Source: Lachancea mirantina (Eukaryota > Ascomycota > Saccharomycetes > Saccharomycetales > Saccharomycetaceae). From it: a DNA stretch of 64,000 nucleotides. The notes beneath the pieces were generated by a model. That model was not told the DNA's origin. It did not search any database and was given only the letters and a program-made list of their open reading frames with translations. The position numbers and the translations under genes are program-made. The stretch is taken from positions 1,302,001 to 1,366,000 of the forward strand of contig LT598465.1 of the NCBI GenBank assembly GCA_900074745.1, in the 5' to 3' direction. Of this stretch, positions 17,691 through 28,067 are shown in pieces (the stretch's first letter is position 1; each line of letters starts with the position of its first letter).

Positions 17691-19097
17691 CTAAATTATA
17701 TTATCACCATTAACATCCACGGCGTCCTCAACACCAACCATGTTCTCTTCATCTATGAGAACCTCATCCAGGTAATTTTCCTGTTCTGCAGCTGTGTACT
17801 CATCGATGACAAATTGGATGGTTTCTCTCGACTCTAAAAACTCTTCCCAATCGTTTTGGAACATTCTGCCGTTTTGGTACATGTGCAAGAAGGCTCCCTT
17901 TTTGAATAGCACATCAAATCCACTACATGCCTTTTGAAGAAGCATTGTTACCGAAGAAGTGTTAGCCAACATCATACCGCTTACACAGTCAGAGTTCGGC
18001 GAAACGTTGTAGATAGATTTTTTTCCAAAGTTGACATGCAAAGCAGTAGAGGACCAAGCTGGGAACTTAACTCTTTGTTGAGATTTTAAAATCGCTCTAG
18101 TAACATCGTTTTGGTCAACAGAGCCCACGAGAGAATCGAAAATGCCTAAGTATACCGGCGTTTCATTGCTTCTGGTAACCATGGTGTTCGTTTTGTCAAA
18201 CAAATCTAGTATGACATCGTAAGCAGTATTTCGCTTGAATTCTTTTGCCTCGGAAATAAAATCACTAGTAAATGGAGTGAAGCTTGGAACTAGAAAATGC
18301 AGATCGGCCGTTGGAACGATAGTCGAAAAAATGCTGGATAGCGAATTATACATGTAGCTTGGGAATCTCAGACTGTTACTGACGGACGACTGAACGCTCG
18401 CAATCAATTGGTTTGTTTGCTGATAACTTGTGTTGGGATCCCTAAAGACTCTGCTTGCGAGATTCATTAATGCGTTGTTGTCAAATACGACTGACGCGTC
18501 GCAGTTCTCGATAAGCCTTCGCAGAGTTAGAATGGTGTTATAGGGTTGTATCACCACCTCAGACTCGTTGCTTGGGAACACGGAATATGTTGTCACGATT
18601 TTCTTGTGGTATCTATCCGAGAGAGCCTCCAAAATGCTTGAACCAAGTCCGGAACCTGTTCCGCCTGCAACGGAGTGCAAGAGTTGAAAACCTTCGAAAT
18701 TTTCTGTTGCATCAATTTCTTTGTCAATCATATTCAAAAAGTCTTCTTGGCTCTCTACCCCATAATCATATCCCTTGGACCACGTATTTCCTGCTCCTAA
18801 TTCGTCTTTCGAAACCCAAATGTTTCTTTCATTAAAAAAACCTGGAAAATGAGTTTGCACATCTCCAATTGCACTAGGTTCTAAATCAAACAGAAATGCC
18901 CTAGGCGTAAAACGGTTTTGACCATCTTTTCTGAAAAAAACACTCGTGTCATCTTCTCTTACAGAATCAGCTTGTTCTTCTTTAACGCTTTGCCCATTTC
19001 TGTCAATACCGTGCTCTTTGATCAATTGAGACCAGAATTCCTTCCCTATCTGATTCCCGCATTGCCCAATTTGCAATGTTATAATCTCTCCCGTCAT
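17691..19097 (-). CDS. TUB4: Gamma-tubulin Tub4
   Basis: A 468-residue gamma-tubulin that nucleates microtubules at the spindle pole body with Spc97 and Spc98. I choose the ATG at 19097 (MTGEIITLQIGQCGNQIGKEFW), which is the conserved tubulin start; the frame is open 35 codons further upstream, but those residues are not tubulin-like. The GTP-binding tubulin signature GGTGSGLGS is present, together with the LEPSAIGDV loop and the helix RLIENCDASVVFDNNAL. The C-terminal tail is acidic, as in fungal Tub4. The length agrees with S. cerevisiae (473). It is the YLR212C counterpart next to ATG38 (YLR211C). Confidence 0.95.
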   Translation of the reverse strand: MTGEIITLQIGQCGNQIGKEFWSQLIKEHGIDRNGQSVKEEQADSVREDDTSVFFRKDGQNRFTPRAFLFDLEPSAIGDVQTHFPGFFNERNIWVSKDELGAGNTWSKGYDYGVESQEDFLNMIDKEIDATENFEGFQLLHSVAGGTGSGLGSSILEALSDRYHKKIVTTYSVFPSNESEVVIQPYNTILTLRRLIENCDASVVFDNNALMNLASRVFRDPNTSYQQTNQLIASVQSSVSNSLRFPSYMYNSLSSIFSTIVPTADLHFLVPSFTPFTSDFISEAKEFKRNTAYDVILDLFDKTNTMVTRSNETPVYLGIFDSLVGSVDQNDVTRAILKSQQRVKFPAWSSTALHVNFGKKSIYNVSPNSDCVSGMMLANTSSVTMLLQKACSGFDVLFKKGAFLHMYQNGRMFQNDWEEFLESRETIQFVIDEYTAAEQENYLDEVLIDEENMVGVEDAVDVNGDNII

Positions 19098-19336
19098 TGA
19101 CTGCCAAAGTAACTCAAAATGGAGCGTTATTCTCCTCAATAGGATTCCATTTGTTGATGCTCGTTGATTTGATACAACTATGATTTTGAGATATGTAAAC
19201 ATTGAGAAGCTTAGATATCAACAGCCACGTGACCACGGTGCCACACATTCAACAACGATCAGTCAGCAGCCTTTTTAATTTACAGAAAATGAGTATGTAG
19301 ACAGACCTAGCCTATCGAGCTCAAAAGTTCGAACTC

Positions 19337-22300
19337 TCAAAGGCGAATTCTAAGCCCCGACGCCGGTGAGCCAATTTTAGAGACCAACGCAATCTTGTCA
19401 ACATTTCCCTTCTGCGACGCATGATATCTGGCACCTGTCAGAGGATCGACAACGTATGGTGTATCTTTGTAAATGGGAGTGAAAGTGGCAGCACAGATAT
19501 CAAACTCGGCGTAAGGGTCGAAGTCGATTTCAACAGCGTCGTGAGCCAAGGAGTCGGCTCTGTCCTTGATTTTTTCTGCTTGCTCGGCACGTGGACCTGT
19601 TGTAACGATATTCAAAAACTCACTGGCAAATAAAGATGCTTGCACATAGTTCTTATGCTTAAATGACTGTGACATAGCCACCTGGAGTGCGGTGCTGCGA
19701 TGAACAGGGAGCAGTTTTGTGCGTGTGAAATAAGAGGCTAGCTCCAGGTTGCGCTTCACATTTTCCGGCGCCAATGAACGACGACTTAATTCAATAGAAA
19801 GACCCAATACGTACTCCCGAGCTTTTGAAAGAGCATTACGAGCGGCTTCTTCGTCCTCGTCATCATTGACAGCGAAAAGTGTCACAGTGTAGATCACATC
19901 TCGGAATGCCTCAATTGCTAGCTCCAATTTGTTTGATTTAAAAAGCTTGAACCCTTCATGCATCTTTTTCGTCACCACATCGATGCCAGCAACGTATGGG
20001 ATAATCTTGTTGTGGGACTCTTCCTCGGCATCTTTACGGACGTAACCTGTGATAGAGGGCAGATCATTGGAAGCTGGTGGCATGTAGGTTCTGCAACTTT
20101 CATAGACGTCTAGGAAACGTCCTTTTAAAGGACCAAAATTCGAAACGCCAGCTTGCTTATTAAGAGCTTGGGCAGCGGCATCAAATGCGCCAGCAGCGAC
20201 AAGAACATAGGGAAGTTTAGAGTTCTTCACCCAGAGGGCAGTCTCGTTATCCTCGTTGGTCCCTGCTTCAGGTTGGGCTTGATATTGAACCGATGGCTCC
20301 TCAATGTCCAGCTCTTCTTCGCCTAGGTCCCAACCTCCTTCATCTGCGGCAAGGTTTTGATCATCGAACATTTCTTCTTCCTCATCTAGAGCTCCTTCAA
20401 CGGCTCGTGGTTCTCCCTGATGCATCACAGCCTTGTCTGTCTCTTTGTCTTCAAGAACGAGATCTTCAACCTGTCCTGACAAAGCTTTTTCAAAGAAAGA
20501 TGTCTCGGCCTCCTTCAAAGGCCAGTTGGCAACGGGTTGGGAAACCACAGGTTGTTTGACGTGCGTAGAAGCACGAACAGTCTCTGGTAGAGAGATATCG
20601 CTCTCGTTTACACCAGCAGAGTCCAAAATCCTGGCAGCACTTTCATCGTCGCCATTTGCCTTGGCGACCGCGTACGCCAGTGGAAGAGACCCCAACTCTT
20701 CAAAGACTGAAGCTCTCTTTTGGAAAGAGTTATTGTAGAAGGTGTTCGAGAGCAGACCAGAGATATCACTTCTATTTTTGGCAATAGACTCCATTTTCAA
20801 AAGTTTTGTTTTGTCACCAGTCAATAGGTATAAGAAGGACAGCTTGTCAAATTGCTTTTGAGCCTGGTAGACGATTTCCACAAGCTTAGTGTTACCTTGA
20901 GACAAAGCCACCTTGCCTAATCTCTCCCAAGCCACAGCGCTATCTAATTTTTGGGCCTCGACGAATGCGACCTCTAAATTTCCATCTTCGATAGCGAGAT
21001 CAAATCTAGTCTTTGGATCTTGAACAAATTGAAGTGCAACGTCTGGGTAGCCGGATTTTTGCAAGAAAGAAATGATGTTCTGTCCCACCAAGTTAGAGTT
21101 ATTGATAATCCTGAGGACTTCAGGGAAGTTTTTGTTAACCAGTGCTTTCTTGAATCTGTACTCCGTTGGGTCAATCGTTACAATCTCAACTTCGCCATCT
21201 CTATTCAGAGCATAAACAGATTTCCCTTGCACTTTAGTAATGTAAAGGGTGTTCTCGAGGGTTTTTATTATACCGTTGTCTCCATTGAGAAGGGTGTATT
21301 TGATATGGTTGAGGGTGGAGTAAACTAGAACCCCAGTCTCGTCCCAAGCGGCGCTCTTAATACGGATGGTTTCGTGCATAGAAGTCACAACCTCCAGCTG
21401 CTTCGTAACGATCGTGATAGTATGTTTACTCATCAAAGCTAAGTATTGGCTATCAGAAGACCAAGCCACGTATTTCACGTTTTTCAAAGCAACTTCAGCA
21501 AGTTCCTTTGATTGCTGAACGTCATAGAGAATCACGGTTTTCGACAATAAAATGAGCACTGCACCTGGTCCTCCATATACAATATCCTTAACAGTCCCCT
21601 CTCCGCCGATCTTGACTGATTTGGTTGTTTTGTTATCCAAGGTGCGGACGTCCAGAGTGCCAGCCGATGCGTTGTACACCACGAACCTATGACGCGCAAC
21701 AAAAGTGGCAAAACTTCCAGAATCTTCTATGATATTCGTAGGGTCAATAGCGCCAGTAGGCTGTTTGGGCAAGGTGCATAATGCAAACCTTTCGCTCTGC
21801 CCGTCAATACTATTGACGAGGATGGAATGTTGCGATGGGTTGTAGCTTATACTTCTAAAAGCATTCCAGGTGTTACCAATTTTTTTCAAAGAAACGTAAG
21901 GTAAAGTAGCAACCCTTTTGTGGTAATCAAAAATCTGGACTTGTTTTTCCTTGTTGACAAAAATGAGTTGATTTTGATTCAGCGCGCTGCAAGGTCTTTC
22001 ACGGTCAAGCTTGAAGACCATGATACCCGAATCGTGCGCCGCCCCAAAAAGGTTGATGTGAGGATGTGCCCTTACAAGCCAGAAACGATCATTCTCTCGC
22101 TTGAATTGCTTGACTGGAGTGCGTTTGTCAAGATCCCAAATGCGGATTGTCTTGTCCTCACCTACAGAGATGATTAGATTCTCGTGAGGGTGGAAGATTA
22201 CACTATCAACATTGTTGGTATGACCACGGCATGTGTCCACTTCCCATGCTTTAGTGGAGCTCATTCTCCAAAGCTTTACTTGACGGTCGTCACCTCCGGA

Positions 22301-22975
22301 AACGACTAGCGGTAAAGTAGGATGGAAACTAGCCCAATTGACACCACGAGTGTGCCCCTCCAAAATGAATTTGACAACACAATCACCAAACCCGCCGTCC
22401 AGCAGATTCTGTTGAGATGATAATTGGTCCTCCATCGAAAAGGAACTGGGCGCCGAATGTTTTTTCCTTAAACCAGAAATGTCCCAGACACGTACGGTTT
22501 CGTCTAACGACGCTGACACGACCAGATCCTCGGTAGGATGGAAGTCCGCACACATCACGAAATGGTTGTGGCCGGTGAGACACGCAATTTCTTTTCTATT
22601 TTGCCAATTCCAAATTCGAATGGTTTGGTCATCCGACGCGGAGATGATCCAGGGCAATTCAGGGTGGAAAAACACGGTCCGAACGTAGTCCAAATGATCC
22701 GTTAGCGTGAATAGACATTTTTTGGTTTCTAAAGACCATACCTTAATTGTATAGTCGTCACCTGCGGACACAAAAAGAGGTTGCGTTGGATGGAAGTCTA
22801 TACCACGCACCGGACCCTCATGGTCCTCAAATCTATGGAGTAATGTTCCCATTCTGTAGTCCCACAATTGAATTGTTGACGAGAACAAAGCCACTAGGAT
22901 CCATGGTCTGGATGGGTGAAATGCCACGCCCTTGGCCCTGGTGGACTTCGACTCAAACTTCGTCAGCATCTTCAT
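19337..22975 (-). CDS. COP1: Coatomer alpha subunit (alpha-COP)
   Basis: A 1212-residue alpha subunit of the COPI coat for Golgi-to-ER retrieval. The start is set at 22975 (MKMLTKFESKSTRAKGVAFH), which matches the family; the five residues upstream in frame begin from a TTG. Six or seven WD40 repeats fill about residues 1-320 (HPSRPWILVALFSSTIQLWDYR, DDYTIKVWSLETKKC and others) and form the KKxx-binding propeller. A second propeller and a TPR-like solenoid follow. The C-terminal alpha-COP domain, about 890-1212, binds epsilon-COP and ends ASGLRIRL. A low-complexity acidic linker lies near 855-925. It corresponds to YDL145C. Confidence 0.97.
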   Translation of the reverse strand: MKMLTKFESKSTRAKGVAFHPSRPWILVALFSSTIQLWDYRMGTLLHRFEDHEGPVRGIDFHPTQPLFVSAGDDYTIKVWSLETKKCLFTLTDHLDYVRTVFFHPELPWIISASDDQTIRIWNWQNRKEIACLTGHNHFVMCADFHPTEDLVVSASLDETVRVWDISGLRKKHSAPSSFSMEDQLSSQQNLLDGGFGDCVVKFILEGHTRGVNWASFHPTLPLVVSGGDDRQVKLWRMSSTKAWEVDTCRGHTNNVDSVIFHPHENLIISVGEDKTIRIWDLDKRTPVKQFKRENDRFWLVRAHPHINLFGAAHDSGIMVFKLDRERPCSALNQNQLIFVNKEKQVQIFDYHKRVATLPYVSLKKIGNTWNAFRSISYNPSQHSILVNSIDGQSERFALCTLPKQPTGAIDPTNIIEDSGSFATFVARHRFVVYNASAGTLDVRTLDNKTTKSVKIGGEGTVKDIVYGGPGAVLILLSKTVILYDVQQSKELAEVALKNVKYVAWSSDSQYLALMSKHTITIVTKQLEVVTSMHETIRIKSAAWDETGVLVYSTLNHIKYTLLNGDNGIIKTLENTLYITKVQGKSVYALNRDGEVEIVTIDPTEYRFKKALVNKNFPEVLRIINNSNLVGQNIISFLQKSGYPDVALQFVQDPKTRFDLAIEDGNLEVAFVEAQKLDSAVAWERLGKVALSQGNTKLVEIVYQAQKQFDKLSFLYLLTGDKTKLLKMESIAKNRSDISGLLSNTFYNNSFQKRASVFEELGSLPLAYAVAKANGDDESAARILDSAGVNESDISLPETVRASTHVKQPVVSQPVANWPLKEAETSFFEKALSGQVEDLVLEDKETDKAVMHQGEPRAVEGALDEEEEMFDDQNLAADEGGWDLGEEELDIEEPSVQYQAQPEAGTNEDNETALWVKNSKLPYVLVAAGAFDAAAQALNKQAGVSNFGPLKGRFLDVYESCRTYMPPASNDLPSITGYVRKDAEEESHNKIIPYVAGIDVVTKKMHEGFKLFKSNKLELAIEAFRDVIYTVTLFAVNDDEDEEAARNALSKAREYVLGLSIELSRRSLAPENVKRNLELASYFTRTKLLPVHRSTALQVAMSQSFKHKNYVQASLFASEFLNIVTTGPRAEQAEKIKDRADSLAHDAVEIDFDPYAEFDICAATFTPIYKDTPYVVDPLTGARYHASQKGNVDKIALVSKIGSPASGLRIRL

Positions 22976-23200
22976 CGTGCCTAGAAACAAATCGACAACT
23001 CAATGGCTCAGTTTAGAGGTCAATTTGCCTCAATTCGTCCTTACTTTGCCACCTTGTTTTGGTGTTTTAAGCTTCAGAGAGTTCCCCTTTCAATATAAAA
23101 ATTTTTGATCAGGGACGTTACCCGCCTTCATCAATAACTACTAGAGTCTACTATACAGCTGATTCAATGCTAAAGATGCGATCTCTAGAGCACATCCTGG

Positions 23201-23218
23201 GCCATGGTGGCCATGGTG
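23201..23218. repeat. Tandem 9-bp repeat GCCATGGTG x2
   Basis: Two perfect, adjacent copies of GCCATGGTG lie just beyond the HMT1 stop, in its presumed 3' untranslated region. Each contains an NcoI-type palindrome CCATGG. Confidence 0.6.
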
Positions 23219-23238
23219 ACAAGCCGATTCTTGTTGAT

Positions 23239-24285
23239 TCAATGCATCAAAAACGAATTCTTGTTTCTGCGAGACCTCTCCTTGCCGTCAGGTCCGTTGG
23301 CTTTAAATTGGTAATCGATAGTGATGTCGAGATCCCGATTGTTTGTCTTGTTAGGTGTACACACGAGCCGGCCGCTAAGTGTGTCATTGGGCTCTGCCTC
23401 TAGGTCGTCTTCGAGGTAGAACACCGTTTGCTTCCAATGTGTGTAGGGTGCGTGAGCGCCAGTAGAGAAAGTGACAGGTTTTTTACCCTTTGGAGCAGGA
23501 AACTCGATGTCAAACCAGGCAACAAGACCGTTAATGAAATCTTGAGTCTTGACGTTAAGCTTGAAAGATGCCTTGAATGCAAGGTCTGCAACGCTGATCT
23601 TGTTTAAATCGAACTCGATCAGTTTTTGTTTCGTCGTATTGACTGCTCCGTGTTCAACTGTGTCAACTAGCGGCTCTCTCTTGACAAGCGGCACAAACGG
23701 TGTATAGTCAAATCCGTACACATCCTGCCAGTAATTGAGCTTTTCGTCCTTGTATTGAGAGTCCTCGATGCCCGCTATGTGGATCGAGCACTTGTCTGGG
23801 AAGATCAGACCGTTTTCGACCAAGTAGTGATCACGTGCATATAGAACCGTATCAAGCATGGACTCATACAACAAGAAGTAGCCCATCCACTCGGAAATGA
23901 TGATATCAACCTTGGGGAATGGTAGCTCAACATCTTCCAATTTGCCTCTCAATAGTGTTATCTTGTCAGAAAACCCATTGAGGCTCACGATTTCACGGGC
24001 CATCTCTATGATGCTGGACATGTCGACACCGATGACATGCTTGGCACCGTTTTTCGCAGCAAACATCGACAGAATACCAGTACCACATCCCACGTCAAGC
24101 ACGATCTTATCTTTGAAAAGATCTTTGTTCTGTACGATTGCATTGCGGTAGGAAAGCGTTCTCACAGAGTCCTGGAGCATTTCCTCGTGAATTCCATAAT
24201 GATCATATGAGGTGAAATAATGCTTCTCGTACTCATTGAGGGTACCTTTGTCAGTCGCAGACTCTTCAACTGACGTCTTATTCAT
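23239..24285 (-). CDS. HMT1: Type I protein arginine methyltransferase Hmt1/Rmt1
   Basis: A 348-residue enzyme that makes asymmetric dimethylarginine on RGG-rich RNA-binding proteins such as Npl3 and Nop1. The SAM-binding motif VLDVGCGTG is at 62-70. The double-E loop SEWMGYFLLYE supplies the catalytic pair E132 and E141. The THW loop appears as YTHWKQTVFYL near 301. The length is identical to S. cerevisiae Hmt1. A plausible substrate, the GAR-domain protein NOP1, is encoded in the same window, though nothing links them physically. Its neighbours differ from those of S. cerevisiae YBR034C, so a rearrangement edge lies between COP1 and this gene or within a few genes of it. Confidence 0.96.
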   Translation of the reverse strand: MNKTSVEESATDKGTLNEYEKHYFTSYDHYGIHEEMLQDSVRTLSYRNAIVQNKDLFKDKIVLDVGCGTGILSMFAAKNGAKHVIGVDMSSIIEMAREIVSLNGFSDKITLLRGKLEDVELPFPKVDIIISEWMGYFLLYESMLDTVLYARDHYLVENGLIFPDKCSIHIAGIEDSQYKDEKLNYWQDVYGFDYTPFVPLVKREPLVDTVEHGAVNTTKQKLIEFDLNKISVADLAFKASFKLNVKTQDFINGLVAWFDIEFPAPKGKKPVTFSTGAHAPYTHWKQTVFYLEDDLEAEPNDTLSGRLVCTPNKTNNRDLDITIDYQFKANGPDGKERSRRNKNSFLMH

Positions 24286-24409
24286 GCTTAAAATTCCTGT
24301 AAAAGGTAAGTGATGAGCCCGGTGGATTTACTCTGAGGTGATGACTTCTTTGGTTCTGTTTCTCCATTGGAAAATTTTCTGCTTTTTCTTCTCATATTCG
24401 ACTGAAAAT

Positions 24410-26113
24410 TTATAGCTTAGATGAAGGTAAGCCCTGACGGAACCACCACTCGATGAGTAGCGTGTTATCAGAGGAACCCAGGATGCATTGCCACAGCTTA
24501 TCTAGGAGTTGAACTCGGTGGTCCCTCGATTTAAGTATCAGTTCGTAGCAATTGTCCAGCCAATCCCACACGTATTTGTGAGATACAAATGGAAGCTGAC
24601 CTATTAAGCATTCGATTAAAACGGGCCTCATAGCGTCATTCTCGCAATTTAATACTGCTAGGTAAATGGTTTGCAGAATTTGTCTGGAAAAATCTTTTGC
24701 CACTCGTGTAATGGACGCAAATTGCGATGCAATGGTCTGTGAAATCATGGTGAGCTGTCCGGAGTTCAGACGCCCCTGTCGGAACTGGGACAGGGATACT
24801 AGCAGGTAGCTTTTGCAGCCGTGCAGTTTCCAAGTCTGGATGTAAGGCACCGTTTGGTTTGAGATCAATGCGAGGCAGGCGGAATGGGCAGCCTCAGCGA
24901 TTCTGGTCTGAGGGCTCGCAATAAACCCAAATATAAGCGGTAAGAGATACTCGTCGAAATACGGTTTGGGGTAAGCGGCATACGGTAAAACGCGCTCAAG
25001 AAACGTGAACAAAAATACCATTCTTGCATTGCTGACTTCATTTTGCGTGTTCGACCTTAAATTGGATCTCATTACCTCGGTGACACTTAGTAGATTCAAA
25101 TTGTCACGCAAAAGACCAAGAGTTGTGACTTCGTAGCTCAACTCAAACTCCTCAAACCCCACGGTGCCGAAACTTTCCGTAATGAAGCTCAAATTGAAGA
25201 GAATGAACATGACTTGACGGCAGACTTGGATGTGGGGCTCGGCTCGCACGACAGTAGCTTTGAGAACGGATACCACAGTCAACAATAGGTGTGTATAGAA
25301 GAGTGATTTGTAGTCGTTCTCCCCATCGTTCAACTCTTTTGTTGCCAGATTAGAAGTCGCAACGCATAGCTGGCTTAGAATGCGCGAAATTAAGGTGTCA
25401 GGTACGGAAAGAAGTGTGACCTGCAAAACATGAGATACTTGACTTAAATGTCGGGACAAGAAGGAATGCTGAGATATTTCTCCGGAAAGAAGCCTCACAC
25501 ATAAGTCCATCAAAATTTGCGACAAAAGTGAACATGGAATATTCTTTGCATCCTCGCCTGGATACTGTCCGACAAAAATAAGAGCAAGCTGCTCAATGAT
25601 TGCTGGTGATTGTGGCTGCTTCGTGATTGCAGCGGTCCACAAGGGCATGAAAATTTTAAACCGCCAAGCAACGTACCTCGACGCAACCGTATCGCTACCG
25701 TCGACTGCGTATCGTTCTTGGAACTCCTGGAACTTACCGTCAGTGCTCAAAGCGCCGCTTAGAAGCGCCAAATGCGCCACAGACCAATGCTGACATTTTC
25801 GTAACGCCTCGTCCCAAAATAAGAAGAAATCGGCCAACTTGATCTGAGGTTCTGATATATCTAGCTTCCATGTAAAGATGGCCTCACTTATTTCAAACCA
25901 AGTCGTAATATTATCGACAGATACTGATTGCAAGAATGGTGAGGTCCATAGCGAATCAAACAGCATCTTCTGCTGTCGCCTCGATCGGATTCGGGGGCAG
26001 TAATGTACGAGGTTCTGGGAAATAGCGCCCCAGCTATCATGAAAACGGCTCGATTTTAACTCTCTAATTAACAATTCAACTGCAGCGGTTGTTGCAGGGT
26101 CTTGGACTTCCAT
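24410..26113 (-). CDS. PEX8: Peroxisomal import factor Pex8
   Basis: A 567-residue helical protein ending in SSKL, a canonical PTS1 signal. Pex8 is an intraperisoxomal (lumenal) peripheral membrane protein that links the docking and RING subcomplexes of the importer and helps release cargo from Pex5. S. cerevisiae Pex8 is 589 residues and also ends in SKL. No catalytic motif is expected or seen. The neighbour PAC10 (two genes away) matches YGR077C-YGR078C in S. cerevisiae, with DSC2 interleaved. The 134-base divergent spacer to DSC2 is short. The assignment rests on overall pattern, terminal SKL and context. Confidence 0.85.
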   Translation of the reverse strand: MEVQDPATTAAVELLIRELKSSRFHDSWGAISQNLVHYCPRIRSRRQQKMLFDSLWTSPFLQSVSVDNITTWFEISEAIFTWKLDISEPQIKLADFFLFWDEALRKCQHWSVAHLALLSGALSTDGKFQEFQERYAVDGSDTVASRYVAWRFKIFMPLWTAAITKQPQSPAIIEQLALIFVGQYPGEDAKNIPCSLLSQILMDLCVRLLSGEISQHSFLSRHLSQVSHVLQVTLLSVPDTLISRILSQLCVATSNLATKELNDGENDYKSLFYTHLLLTVVSVLKATVVRAEPHIQVCRQVMFILFNLSFITESFGTVGFEEFELSYEVTTLGLLRDNLNLLSVTEVMRSNLRSNTQNEVSNARMVFLFTFLERVLPYAAYPKPYFDEYLLPLIFGFIASPQTRIAEAAHSACLALISNQTVPYIQTWKLHGCKSYLLVSLSQFRQGRLNSGQLTMISQTIASQFASITRVAKDFSRQILQTIYLAVLNCENDAMRPVLIECLIGQLPFVSHKYVWDWLDNCYELILKSRDHRVQLLDKLWQCILGSSDNTLLIEWWFRQGLPSSKL

Positions 26114-26247
26114 CTCTTAATGAAACTCTTGAAATGGATCTTGCTCATCTTCGACACGTCCGTTAGCTTTTTATATTTCGAGATTAACCTTGAAATTGAA
26201 AAACTTGGCAATCTAATTGTTTAAACAATCTTGTCCGTAAGCTTTAA

Positions 26248-27075
26248 ATGTGCAGCGAGACACCACCTGGACTGTGGAATTTCCCCATATCCAAAACTCT
26301 CATGATAGCCACGATTGCTATACCATTAGTAGCATCTGTGGCCGATTTGAAATACTGGTTTTTGGTGGAATATCAACCCTTTATTAAAGAATACAAGCAA
26401 TACTACAGACTGGTAATTTTCCAGCTAGGTGCGATAAATGAAAGTGATGCTGCCCTTTTGGCTCTACTATGGTACAAATTTCGTCATCTAGAGCGTCTTT
26501 TCGGCAGCCGCAAATACCTTAGCATCATATGCTTGTGTTGGGTGTACACAACTGTCCTTCTGGTAGCAGCTAACGTAGCGATTAACATCATCCCGTTTGT
26601 CGAATGGAACAGATTCCCCACAGGAGCACTACCAATAGTTCTCGCTCTTTTTCATTTTTACAAAGAGTATACTCCGCAGCTGTATGAATTTGACATGGTT
26701 CTAACCCGCCCGTTTGGATCACACTCGAAACAGCTGAAGTGGAAATTCAACAACCAGTTTGTTCTGAACGCATTTATCACCCTCCTGCTGATCAATCAAG
26801 GCTTACCAGGGATAGGGTGTGGCTTCTTAAGCTGGCTGACAGGCGTCCTTGTCGATAAGGGCCTGTTTCCGGGGCTAGCTTCCTTTCGCGTACCGCTTCA
26901 TTCAAGATTCATGCTACCAGGCTTTCCAAGGCGAAATAATGATCAAAATGTTTCACTCAGGGCCTCAAACAACGAGAATTCCATGGGTGGTAGCGATGAA
27001 ACAGAAGCTACGGATAACGGCGATGAGCCAGCACGCCCCTTGGGAGTTCAATTTCTCGATACGTTCAGGCGATAG
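26248..27075 (+). CDS. DSC2: Dsc2-type rhomboid-like membrane protein
   Basis: A 275-residue membrane protein with several hydrophobic segments in the first 200 residues (TLMIATIAIPLVASV, ICLCWVYTTVLLVAANVAI, TLLLINQGLPGIGCGFLSWLTG) and a hydrophilic tail. It fits Dsc2/UBAC2, the derlin-like rhomboid pseudoprotease of the Golgi Dsc ubiquitin-ligase complex. S. cerevisiae Dsc2 (YOL073C) is longer (322) and sits beside the ABC gene YOL075C, which is the case here too. No catalytic Ser-His pair is obvious. The usual C-terminal UBA domain is not clearly recognisable; the tail is short and Asn/Glu-rich. Family placement is moderate and is strengthened by synteny. Confidence 0.72.
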   Translation: MCSETPPGLWNFPISKTLMIATIAIPLVASVADLKYWFLVEYQPFIKEYKQYYRLVIFQLGAINESDAALLALLWYKFRHLERLFGSRKYLSIICLCWVYTTVLLVAANVAINIIPFVEWNRFPTGALPIVLALFHFYKEYTPQLYEFDMVLTRPFGSHSKQLKWKFNNQFVLNAFITLLLINQGLPGIGCGFLSWLTGVLVDKGLFPGLASFRVPLHSRFMLPGFPRRNNDQNVSLRASNNENSMGGSDETEATDNGDEPARPLGVQFLDTFRR

Positions 27076-27141
27076 TTTTTGGAGTTTATATTATTAAAAA
27101 CAATTTTTACGTGTGGATGAGTTCAGAATGACTAGTTGAGA

Positions 27142-27720
27142 CTAAATCTTTAAGTTTTCTGTGCCCTGTTGTGCTTGTTTTAACTCTCTTTTCTTCTCAA
27201 CGTCCCAGTTGTACAGCCTTGCACAATTGACCTCCATGGTTGTGATATTTTCTCTCAAGAATTCCAAATCTTCCTGCGCAAGATTGAGATTATCTTTTGC
27301 ATCAGCCAGCTTCTGTTGTAGCAGTTCAATTGCCTCTTGAATTGGGTATTCTAGCATTACATCTGCTCCGAGCCAAAGTCCGACTTTTACATCCTCTGAT
27401 GTGTCTACCTCTGCCCTAGAGAATAAAGTTTCGTTAAGCTGATAATTGGTCTCGAAGTACTCCTCGTCTTCTTTTCTTTGCTCCAATAGCCGACACATGC
27501 TCAATGTATTCTTAATGTCGGGGATCTTACTCTGTAATTGCTTGAGCGTCGCCAATTTGGCTTCTTGCATGAACTTATACTTGGACAAGCGTTCCTGAAA
27601 TTTATTAAAGCATAGCTCAAAATCATTTGGGTCTTTCACAAAATCTTCTACCCTTTCTACAAATGGAGCACTGGGTATTCCTCGCGGATTGGTCGCTGTC
27701 GAATTGAATATGGAGTCCAT
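27142..27720 (-). CDS. PAC10: Prefoldin subunit 3 (Pac10/Gim2)
   Basis: A 192-residue alpha-type prefoldin subunit that helps deliver nascent tubulin and actin to the CCT chaperonin. Two coiled-coil arms flank a central hairpin. The conserved strings DPNDFELCFNKFQERLSKYKFM, VGLWLGADVMLEYP and FLRENITTMEVNCARLYNWDV identify it strongly. S. cerevisiae Pac10 is 199 residues. The ATG at 27720 gives MDSIFNST, matching MDTLFNST. It is divergent from the ABC transporter. Its place near PEX8 reproduces YGR077C-YGR078C. Confidence 0.96.
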   Translation of the reverse strand: MDSIFNSTATNPRGIPSAPFVERVEDFVKDPNDFELCFNKFQERLSKYKFMQEAKLATLKQLQSKIPDIKNTLSMCRLLEQRKEDEEYFETNYQLNETLFSRAEVDTSEDVKVGLWLGADVMLEYPIQEAIELLQQKLADAKDNLNLAQEDLEFLRENITTMEVNCARLYNWDVEKKRELKQAQQGTENLKI

Positions 27721-28067
27721 TGTGTTTTCCGACGTCAGCGTAGTGGAGTAAATTTTTCAGTTCAAAGTTTCGAATTTAATCTTTAATCAGTTCAAGATCT
27801 AATTCCTATTTAAATAAGCAAATATCATAAACCGCTATCAATCTGGGGTTCCTAACTATACACCATATAGAGCTGGATTACGCCGCTTGAAACATACTTT
27901 TGAGAGGCTTTTTAAGGCCGTTAGGGGTTTATTTGATAACTTAGTTATTGCTCAACTCGATTCCTTTAACAAATCGAACAAGCTTGATAGATTAAACATC
28001 AAGATTTTGACTAATAAAATACTCGCTTCTTTACATCCAAATCAACCGCGAGTTTAATTTCAGACTT
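27721..28067. other. Divergent intergenic region PAC10 / ABC transporter
   Basis: About 350 AT-rich bases holding the two promoters. No gene or recognised control element stands out. Confidence 0.55.

Noticed and set aside
17691-19202. Longer N-terminus for gamma-tubulin
   Set aside because: The extra 35 residues are not tubulin-like, whereas MTGEIITLQIGQCGNQIG is the family start.
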